Shown: piece by piece, positions 49,997-56,625 of the stretch
Layout: each line of letters opens with the position of its first letter
Position numbering within the stretch: position 1 is the first letter of the stretch
Origin: Mycobacterium sp. MYCO198283
GTDB lineage: Bacteria > Actinomycetota > Actinomycetes > Mycobacteriales > Mycobacteriaceae
Length of the DNA: 64,000 bases
Direction of reading: 5' to 3'
Assembly: GCF_021213805.1 (NCBI RefSeq)
Contig: NZ_JAJQJI010000010.1
Coordinates: 62,001-126,000 of the forward strand
Position numbers and translations under genes: made by a program
The notes under the pieces: generated by a model
What the model was told of the DNA's origin: nothing
What the model saw: the letters and a program-made list of their open reading frames with translations, nothing else
Database searches by the model: none

Positions 49997-50772
49997 CGGA
50001 AACCCGGACGCCGGAGGTCGGGCTCGACGGTCCGCGCCCCATCGCGCCGCACCGGCGGAAGATCTACGCCGTCACCGCGGCCTGGGTGAGCGCCTCGTTC
50101 CTCGTCGTCGTCGTCGGCGTGGGCACCGGCCTGTTCCCGCCCACCTTCACCACCGACGTCGTCGGGAACCTGCTGTTCGGGATCCCGGTCATCCTGGTGC
50201 CCCTCGTGCTGCTGTGGGATGCGCCCGGCGAGCACCGCACCCGCCTCGACCGCGCCCGGGAGCTGACGCTGTTCTACCTGCCGTACACCGCGGGCAGCCA
50301 GATCGGCTACGAGTTGATCTTCCTCGTCGGCCACGGGTTCAACCTGTGGACGCCCACCGACGACCCCGGCTGGAAGTGGCTGTGGTGGCAGTACGGCCTG
50401 GCCGACACCCGCTACACCAACGACAACAACTGGATCTTCGGCCTCGAGACGGTGGGCGTGCTGACCGGCATCCTGCTGTTCGCGGTGTGGACCCGGCTCG
50501 TCCGCCGCGATCAGGCGCTCGAAGCGCGGATCCGCACGCTGTGGCTCGCGTTCACCGGCGTGGCGATCCTGACCAGCAGCACCACCGTCTACTACGTCTC
50601 CGAGGTGAGGTCCGGCTTCGGCGACATCGAGCAGGGCGCCTTCGGCTTCTGGTTCAAGTTCATCGGCGAGAACGTGCCCTACATGGTGCTTCCGCCGCTG
50701 GTGCTCTACGCGATCTACCTGCAGGTGGACCACTTCACGCGACGGGCGGGCGCCGCGTCAATGCAAGAGTGA
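49993..50772 (+). CDS. Membrane protein resembling emopamil-binding protein (EXPERA/EBP sterol-isomerase fold)
   Basis: Integral membrane protein of 259 residues with about five or six hydrophobic segments. The middle and C-terminal parts resemble eukaryotic EBP (sterol delta8-delta7 isomerase): WWQYGLADTRY and FGLETVG match EBP's WKEYAKGDSRY and CMETIT, and YYVSEVRSGF...FWFKF matches its FLTEHRDGF...FWFYF. By that alignment EBP Glu80, Glu122 and Trp196 correspond to Glu107, Glu142 and Trp220; His76 corresponds to Gln103. It could isomerise a ring double bond or bind a sterol-like molecule. It is the last gene of the reductase-Rieske-TauD-CMD transcript. Family call from recalled sequences, not a search. 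Confidence 0.65.
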   Translation: MTETRTPEVGLDGPRPIAPHRRKIYAVTAAWVSASFLVVVVGVGTGLFPPTFTTDVVGNLLFGIPVILVPLVLLWDAPGEHRTRLDRARELTLFYLPYTAGSQIGYELIFLVGHGFNLWTPTDDPGWKWLWWQYGLADTRYTNDNNWIFGLETVGVLTGILLFAVWTRLVRRDQALEARIRTLWLAFTGVAILTSSTTVYYVSEVRSGFGDIEQGAFGFWFKFIGENVPYMVLPPLVLYAIYLQVDHFTRRAGAASMQE

Positions 50773-50886
50773 CATTCTCACCGTCAGCTGTCGTCACCTG
50801 CTGATCGTCGCCGCAGGTCGCCGCAGGGTGCCCGAGGCGAACGGCCGGGGGACGACGAGACGAGCACCTGCGCCTCGCAATCGCAA

Positions 50887-50914
50887 GAGAATTTAGTTCT
50901 CGTCGTCGAAGAAC
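50887..50914 (+). promoter_or_regulatory. Composite operator GAGAATTTAGTTCTC plus phased GAAGAAC half-site
   Basis: A GAGAA-N5-TTCTC dyad (50887-50901) is followed at the same spacing as at 3179 by GAAGAAC (50908-50914). Over 28 nt the two sites agree at 22 or more positions. It is 43-70 nt upstream of the amidohydrolase start. Confidence 0.55.
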
Positions 50915-50956
50915 TAGTGTCTAGGATGGAGTTCTCGTGCGAAGCGGAGGCGGACC

Positions 50957-52057
50957 ATGATCGACAGCGGCAACGGGGTGCGCACTCCCGTCATCGACGC
51001 CAGCGTGCACATCTTCTTCGGGTCGAACAAGGACCTGCGCCGCAACTTCCTCAAGGAGCCGTTCCGCAGCCGCGGCTTCCCCGACTACGAGATGGACTGG
51101 TACGGCGCACCGGGCGGTGAGTACGCCACGGGCACCGAAGGGCCGGACGGCCAGTACCCGGGCTCCGATCCGGACGTCGTCGCCCAACACCTGTTCGTCG
51201 ATCGCGGCGTCGACGTCGCCGTCCTGCATCCGATGACCCGCGGCATCATGCCCGACCGCCATCTGGGCACCGCCATCGCCGCGGCCCACAACGAGATGAT
51301 GGTGACCCGCTGGCTCGATCACCCCGAGCACGGCGACAGGTTCCGCGGGACGCTGCGGGTGAACCCCGACGACATCGCCGGATCGCTGCGCGAGATCGAC
51401 CGCTACAAGGACCATCCGCGCATCGTGCAGCTCGGGATCCCGCTGCAGTCGCGCGAGCTGTACGGCAAGCCGCAGTTCTGGCCGCTGTGGGAAGCCGCGG
51501 TCGACGCCGGCCTGCCCGTCGCCGTGCACTTCGAGGTGGGCGCGGGCGTGATGCTCCCGCCCACGCCGAACGGGATCACCCGCACCTACGAGCAGTTCGT
51601 CGGCTTCACGGCGTTGAACTTCCTCTACCACCTGATGAACCTGATCGTCGAAGGGGTCTTCGAGCGGCTGCCGTCGTTGAAGTTCGTGTGGGCGGACGGC
51701 GCGGCAGACCTGCTGACGCCGTTCATGTGGCGCATGGACTGCTTCGGCAGGCCGCACCTCGAGCAGACGCCGTGGGCCCCGCGGATGCCCAGCGACTACC
51801 TGCCCGGCCACGTGTATTTCGTGCAGGGCAGCCTCGACGGTCCCGGCGACGTCGACTTCGCCGGCGAATGGGCCGGGTTCACCGGCAAGGACGACATGGT
51901 GATGTACGGCTCGAGCTACCCGCACTGGCAGCTCAACGAGCTGTCGGTGCCCAGCGCGTACAGCGCCGAGCAACGCGACTCCCTGTGCTGGCGCAACGCC
52001 GCGAAGCTCTACGCCATAGAAAGTCCTGTCATTTCGGCCGCGACGGCCGCACAGTAG
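50957..52057 (+). CDS. Amidohydrolase-2 family protein with altered catalytic Asp
   Basis: TIM-barrel protein of 366 residues of the same family as its neighbour at 52080. The first strand is VIDASVHIFF, so one metal-binding residue differs, and the late SSDYPH motif has become YGSSYPHWQ, replacing the catalytic Asp with Ser. The barrel His in VAVHFEVGAG remains. It starts a rightward transcript with an operator-like site just upstream. It may be an inactive partner of the intact 52080 protein (22 nt apart) or have a new chemistry. Confidence 0.85.
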   Translation: MIDSGNGVRTPVIDASVHIFFGSNKDLRRNFLKEPFRSRGFPDYEMDWYGAPGGEYATGTEGPDGQYPGSDPDVVAQHLFVDRGVDVAVLHPMTRGIMPDRHLGTAIAAAHNEMMVTRWLDHPEHGDRFRGTLRVNPDDIAGSLREIDRYKDHPRIVQLGIPLQSRELYGKPQFWPLWEAAVDAGLPVAVHFEVGAGVMLPPTPNGITRTYEQFVGFTALNFLYHLMNLIVEGVFERLPSLKFVWADGAADLLTPFMWRMDCFGRPHLEQTPWAPRMPSDYLPGHVYFVQGSLDGPGDVDFAGEWAGFTGKDDMVMYGSSYPHWQLNELSVPSAYSAEQRDSLCWRNAAKLYAIESPVISAATAAQ

Positions 52058-52079
52058 ATGTGGGAATAGGGAGATCACG

Positions 52080-53231
52080 ATGACACTCACAACCACCACA
52101 GCCACCCCGCGCACGCCGGCCGCCGAGCGCATCGCCGTGCGGTGCGTCGACTCCGACGTCCACCCGGCACCCCGCACCGGCGAGCTCGGCCAGTACATCC
52201 CCGAGCCCTGGCGCAGCAAGTACTTCGCCACCCGCAAGGTCGGCGACCAGATCTACTACGACGCCCCCGACTATGCGCACTCCTACGCCATGCGCGTCGA
52301 CGCCTTCCCGCCGGACGGCGAGTTCGCCTGCAGCGACCCCGATCTGGCGTTCCGACAGCTCATCATGGAGGCCGGCGCGGACATCGCGGTCCTGGAGCCC
52401 GCCGCCTATCCGGCGCGGATCCCCGAGGCGAACCACGCGATGAACTGCGCGCTCAACGACTGGCAGGCCAACCACTGGCTCGACAGCCACAACAACTGGC
52501 ACGAGCGCTGGCGCGGGTCGATCTGCCTGGCCATCGAGGAGCCCGAGGCCAGCGTCGCCGAAATCGAGCGCTGGGCGGGGCACCCCTACATGGCGCAGAT
52601 CCTCATCAAGGCCGAACCCCGCCCGTCATGGGGCAATCCCAAGTACGACCCGATCTGGGCGGCGGCCACCAAGCACGACATCACCGTGAGCTGTCACCTG
52701 TCGCGCAGCCACTACGACGAGCTTCCGATGCCGCCGGTGGGGTGGCCGAGCTACAACCACGACTTCATGGTCACCTACTCGCTGCTGGCGGCCAACCAGG
52801 TGATGAGCCTGATCTTCGACGGCACCTTCGACCGGCACCCGACGCTGCGGATCGTGTTCGTCGAGCACGCGTTCACCTGGATCCTGCCGCTGATGTGGCG
52901 CATGGACAAGCTGTACGAGGCGCGCAAGGGCTGGCTGGACATCAAGCGCAAACCCAGCGAATACGTCAAGGACCACATCAAGTTCACCACCCAGCCGCTC
53001 GACTACCCCGAGGACAAGACGGAGCTGACGCGGGCGTTCGAGTGGATGGAGTGCGAGAAGATCCTGCTCTACAGCTCGGACTATCCGCACTGGACGTTCG
53101 ACGATCCGCGCTGGCTGGTCAAGCACCTGCCCGAACACGCCCGGGAAGCCATCATGTTCCGCAACGGGCTGGCGACCTACCACCTGCCGGACACCGTCCC
53201 GGCACTCGAGGGTCAAGTCCGGGTTTTCTGA
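52080..53231 (+). CDS. Amidohydrolase-2 family (PF04909-type) protein
   Basis: Metal-dependent TIM-barrel protein of 383 residues. VDSDVHPAP is the first metal strand, VSCHLSRSH carries the barrel His and SSDYPHWTFD the late catalytic Asp. It is followed after 3 nt by a Rieske ferredoxin gene and preceded by a degenerate paralogue. Members hydrolyse or decarboxylate ring-derived acids. Substrate unknown. Confidence 0.88.
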   Translation: MTLTTTTATPRTPAAERIAVRCVDSDVHPAPRTGELGQYIPEPWRSKYFATRKVGDQIYYDAPDYAHSYAMRVDAFPPDGEFACSDPDLAFRQLIMEAGADIAVLEPAAYPARIPEANHAMNCALNDWQANHWLDSHNNWHERWRGSICLAIEEPEASVAEIERWAGHPYMAQILIKAEPRPSWGNPKYDPIWAAATKHDITVSCHLSRSHYDELPMPPVGWPSYNHDFMVTYSLLAANQVMSLIFDGTFDRHPTLRIVFVEHAFTWILPLMWRMDKLYEARKGWLDIKRKPSEYVKDHIKFTTQPLDYPEDKTELTRAFEWMECEKILLYSSDYPHWTFDDPRWLVKHLPEHAREAIMFRNGLATYHLPDTVPALEGQVRVF

Positions 53232-53234
53232 CCG

Positions 53235-53624
53235 ATGGACCAGCAGCAGACGCCCCGGCTGGCGCAGGGGCGGGAACACGTCGTGGCCACGGTGGACGAG
53301 ATCCCGCCCGGGAAACACAAGTTGGTGCCGATCGGCCGTCACGGCGTCGGCGTCTACAACGTCAACGGCACGTTCTATGCGATCGCCAACTACTGCCCGC
53401 ACGAGGGCGGGCCGTTGTGCGCCGGCCGTGCCCGCGGCCGCACCATCGTCGACGAGAACGTTCCCGGGGACGCGGTCATGGTCCGCGACATGGAGTACAT
53501 CTACTGCCCGTGGCACCAGTGGGGCTTCGAGCTGTCCACCGGAACCACCGCGGTCAAGCCGGAGTGGAGCATCCGCACCTACCCCGTGCGCGTCGTCGGC
53601 AACGACGTCCTGGTGATGGCGTGA
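53235..53624 (+). CDS. Rieske-type [2Fe-2S] ferredoxin
   Basis: Stand-alone Rieske protein of 129 residues. Cluster ligands are C-x-H in NYCPHEGGPLC and C-x2-H in YCPWHQWGFEL, both canonical. The domain is longer than a typical oxygenase ferredoxin because of an insert between the two ligand pairs. It could carry electrons between the reductase at 45101 and an oxygenase, or be the Rieske part of an enzyme whose other half is elsewhere. Its stop overlaps the next gene's GTG by 4 nt. Confidence 0.92.
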   Translation: MDQQQTPRLAQGREHVVATVDEIPPGKHKLVPIGRHGVGVYNVNGTFYAIANYCPHEGGPLCAGRARGRTIVDENVPGDAVMVRDMEYIYCPWHQWGFELSTGTTAVKPEWSIRTYPVRVVGNDVLVMA

Positions 53625-54535
53625 GCGCCGCACTGCAGCTGGGCTCGCCGAAGCTCAAGCGCGGCGAGAAGCTCGTCGAGATCAACGGCGGCAACGTGGT
53701 GTACGAGATCCTGGGCAAGGACGGCGACGTCATCGCGTTGACGCCGGGCGGCCGGTTCAGCAAGGACATCGACGGGCTGCGGCCGCTGGCGCAGGCGCTC
53801 GTCAAGGGCGGCTACCGCGTCCTGCTGTGGGACCGGCCGAACTGCGGCAAGTCCGACGTGCAGTTCTACGGCCAGAGCGAATCCCACATGCGCGCCGAGA
53901 CGCTCTACCAGCTGATCACCACGCTCGGCGTCGGGCCGTGCATCATCGCCGGCGGCTCCGGCGGCGCCCGCGACTCGATGCTCACCACCATGCTGCACCC
54001 CGAGATCGTCACCAAGCTGGTGGTCTGGAACATCGTCGGCGGCGTCTACGGCTCGTTCGTGCTGGGCTCCTACTACGTCATCCCGAGCATCCTCGCGGTG
54101 CGGGGCGCCGGGATGGCGGGCGTCGCCGGCGTCGCCGAGTGGCGGGAGCGCGCCGAGGCCAACCCGGCCAACCGCGACCGGATCCTCGCGCAGGACCCGG
54201 GCGCTTTCCTGAAGCTGATGCTGCGGTGGCTCAACGCCTTCGTGCCCAAGCCGGGCCAGACCATTCCCGGCGTCGAGGACGAGATGTTCGACAACATCGC
54301 GGTGCCGACGCTCATCATCCGCGGCGGCGAGAACGACCTGGACCACCCGAAGCGCACCTCGCTGGAGGTGAGCTGCCTGATCAAGGGTTCGACGCTGATC
54401 GACCCGCCGTGGCCCGAGGACGCCTGGGAGCGGGCCAGCGAGCGGCGGGCGCAGGGAAAGGTCAAGCGGTTCAACATGTTCGACACGTGGGTGCAGGCCG
54501 CACCGGCCATCCTCGAGTTCCTCAGCCGCACGTGA
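53621..54535 (+). CDS. Alpha/beta hydrolase
   Basis: Alpha/beta hydrolase of 304 residues. The nucleophile elbow is GGSGGARDS, the oxyanion segment ALTPGGRFSKD (without the usual HG), and the acid is likely Asp in RGGENDLDHP. The expected C-terminal catalytic His is not in the common GH motif, so activity is uncertain; HP in DLDHP or another His may serve. GTG start overlapping the Rieske ferredoxin. It is the last gene of the amidohydrolase-led transcript and converges on the small gene at 54541. Confidence 0.82.
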   Translation: MSAALQLGSPKLKRGEKLVEINGGNVVYEILGKDGDVIALTPGGRFSKDIDGLRPLAQALVKGGYRVLLWDRPNCGKSDVQFYGQSESHMRAETLYQLITTLGVGPCIIAGGSGGARDSMLTTMLHPEIVTKLVVWNIVGGVYGSFVLGSYYVIPSILAVRGAGMAGVAGVAEWRERAEANPANRDRILAQDPGAFLKLMLRWLNAFVPKPGQTIPGVEDEMFDNIAVPTLIIRGGENDLDHPKRTSLEVSCLIKGSTLIDPPWPEDAWERASERRAQGKVKRFNMFDTWVQAAPAILEFLSRT

Positions 54536-54540
54536 CTGCC

Positions 54541-55014
54541 TCACTCGGCCAGGATGCGCACCTCGGCGTTCAGGGACGCTTCGAGGGCCGTGTGGATGCG
54601 GCTCTCCGGAACGCGTGCGAGATCCGCCTTGCGCAGCGTCACCTCGACGACGTCGCAGCCGTCGTCGCCGGGCGTGCGCGCGATGCGGCCGGTCAGGCCG
54701 AAGCCGGCGAGCACGCCCGCCGCGTCCTCGTCGGTGCCGCGGCTGATCCAGGTCAGGACGCCGGCGGCGGGCTCGGTGCCGAATGCCTCGTGGCACAGCG
54801 ACATCGCCGTGCGCTTGAGCGCCTCGGGATCGGTTCCCGCCATCAGCAACTCGACCTCGCGGCGGTGCGCCGGCATGGCCGTCAGGTCCGCGGCGAGCAG
54901 GTCGGCACCGGTTCCGCGCACCCGCTCGGCGAGCGCCGCCATGCCGGCCACGAGTTCGTCGGCGGCCAGTTCTCCGCCGGGGTCGACGTGGACGCGCACC
55001 ACCGCGGTTCTCAT
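54541..55014 (-). CDS. Small protein of unknown function
   Basis: A 157-residue protein that I do not recognise. It begins MRTAVVRVHVDPGGEL and ends AEVRILAE. The first half has a repeated-strand look (VVRVHVDP, LLAADLTAM, EVELLMAG). No catalytic motif or membrane segment is seen. It is divergent from the NuoF-like gene with only 36 nt between starts and converges on the alpha/beta hydrolase (5 nt). Composition and codon use look genuine. Confidence 0.6.
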   Translation of the reverse strand: MRTAVVRVHVDPGGELAADELVAGMAALAERVRGTGADLLAADLTAMPAHRREVELLMAGTDPEALKRTAMSLCHEAFGTEPAAGVLTWISRGTDEDAAGVLAGFGLTGRIARTPGDDGCDVVEVTLRKADLARVPESRIHTALEASLNAEVRILAE

Positions 55015-55050
55015 GCGCCGAAGCTTAGTGATCGAGAAGGGGTGGCCTGA

Positions 55051-56358
55051 GTGACGGCAGCCAACACCGTGTCGACCGCGCTCCGGGTCGCCGGCTGGCC
55101 GGGGTTGCGCACCCGCCTGCTTCGCGACGGCACCGAGGACGCGGCGGCGTACCGGGCCGCCGGCGGATACCAGCCGCTCGCCGACCCCGACGCGTTGCTG
55201 GCCGAGGTGGAGCTCGCCGGACTCACCGGCCGGGGCGGCGCGGCGTTCCCGATGGCGGTCAAGCTCGCCTCGGTGCGCGCCGCGCGCCGCGCCGGCTGGC
55301 AGACCGTCGTCGTCGCCAATGGCGAGGAGGGCGAGCCGGCGTCGGTCAAGGACCGCTGGCTGCTGCGGCACCGGCCGCACCTGGTGATCGACGGGCTGCG
55401 GCTGGCGGCCGCGACGGTCGGCGCGCAGCGCGGCTACGTGTACGTCTCGGACCGCGACGGTGCCGCGGCGGTGCGGGCGGCGCTGGCCGACGCGGCGCTC
55501 GACGGGCCGGCCGTCGAGGTGGTCACCGTCGCACCCGGCTATGTGGCCGGCGAGGAGACCGCCGCGGTCCGGGCGATCAACGGCGGGCCCGCCAAACCGA
55601 CGGACAAGCCGCCGCGCCCCTTCGAGGAGGGCGTCGACGGATTGCCGACGGTGGTCAGCAACGTCGAGACGTTGGCGAACCTGCCGGTCATCGTCCGCGA
55701 CGGCGCACGCGAGTACCGCGCGGTCGGCACGTCGGGTTCACCGGGCACGTTCCTGGCGACGGTCACCGGCGGTGGCCGGCCGCCCGCGCTCTACGAGCTG
55801 CCGCACGGCGCGGCCTTCCCGGACCTGCTGGAACTGCACGGCGTGGCGCCGGAGCGGCTGCGCGGCGTGCTGATGGGCGGGTATTTCGCCGGGCTGCTCA
55901 ACCGCGAGGTGCTCGACACGACGCTGGACCACGAGACCCTGCGCCGCCTGGGCAGCGGGCTCGGCAACGGCGCCATCGCGCTGATCGCCGACGAGTGCGC
56001 GGTCGGCGTGGCGGCGGCGGTGCTCGAGTACTTCGACCGGGAGAACGCCGGCCAGTGCGGGTCGTGCTTCAACGGCACGGCGGCGATGGCGGCGGTCGCG
56101 GCCGGGCTGCGGGACGGCACGGCCACCGCCGAGGACCTCACCCGGCTGGAGCGCTGGTCGGTGGTGCTGCGCGGGCGCGGCGCGTGCGCGACGCTGGACG
56201 CCGCCACCAACGTCGCCGCGTCCCTGCTGCGGGCGTTCCCGCAGGAGGTGGCACGGCACGTGCAGGGCGGGGAGGCCGGCGGCTGCGGCGCCGACTGCGG
56301 ATCTCAGGTCTACCGCGCGGAACGTCCCTACGAGGTGGAGGCGGTGGTTCCGGCATGA
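55051..56358 (+). CDS. NuoF-like NADH dehydrogenase flavoprotein (stand-alone)
   Basis: Homologue of the 51-kDa NADH-binding subunit of complex I, 435 residues. The FMN/NADH glycine-rich loop is LTGRGGAAFPMAVK, then NGEEGEPASVKDR and the SLBB-type segment; the [4Fe-4S] ligands are in AGQCGSCFNGT and RGACATLDA. No other complex I genes are near. A ferredoxin gene overlaps its stop, so the pair probably forms an NADH:ferredoxin oxidoreductase feeding P450s or other oxygenases. GTG start. Confidence 0.9.
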   Translation: MTAANTVSTALRVAGWPGLRTRLLRDGTEDAAAYRAAGGYQPLADPDALLAEVELAGLTGRGGAAFPMAVKLASVRAARRAGWQTVVVANGEEGEPASVKDRWLLRHRPHLVIDGLRLAAATVGAQRGYVYVSDRDGAAAVRAALADAALDGPAVEVVTVAPGYVAGEETAAVRAINGGPAKPTDKPPRPFEEGVDGLPTVVSNVETLANLPVIVRDGAREYRAVGTSGSPGTFLATVTGGGRPPALYELPHGAAFPDLLELHGVAPERLRGVLMGGYFAGLLNREVLDTTLDHETLRRLGSGLGNGAIALIADECAVGVAAAVLEYFDRENAGQCGSCFNGTAAMAAVAAGLRDGTATAEDLTRLERWSVVLRGRGACATLDAATNVAASLLRAFPQEVARHVQGGEAGGCGADCGSQVYRAERPYEVEAVVPA

Positions 56359-56582
56359 GGATTCGGCTGGACCGCACGATGTGCGACGGGTTCGGGCTGT
56401 GCGCCAAGCACGCGCCCGACTACTTCTCGCTCGACGACTGGGGGTACGCGTCGCTGATCGGCAACGGCGACGTGCCCGAACCGGACCGAGACGCGGTGAT
56501 GCGCGCCCTGCTCGACTGCCCGGTGCACGCCATCACCGAGGTGCGCGACCGTCGTCCGGCACCCGTTACGCCCGCCGACTAG
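56355..56582 (+). CDS. Small [3Fe-4S]-type ferredoxin
   Basis: Ferredoxin of 75 residues with Cys10, Cys16 and a C-terminal CP motif (LDCPVHAI); Gly13 stands where a fourth Cys could be. It overlaps the NuoF-like gene by 4 nt rather than a P450 gene, suggesting a dedicated electron acceptor for that flavoprotein. A 44-nt gap separates it from the DUF35-thiolase fusion. Confidence 0.92.
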   Translation: MRIRLDRTMCDGFGLCAKHAPDYFSLDDWGYASLIGNGDVPEPDRDAVMRALLDCPVHAITEVRDRRPAPVTPAD

Positions 56583-56625
56583 CTTTACGCGCAAACACCG
56601 AACTGTAACGCCGAGCTGCGGTAGC

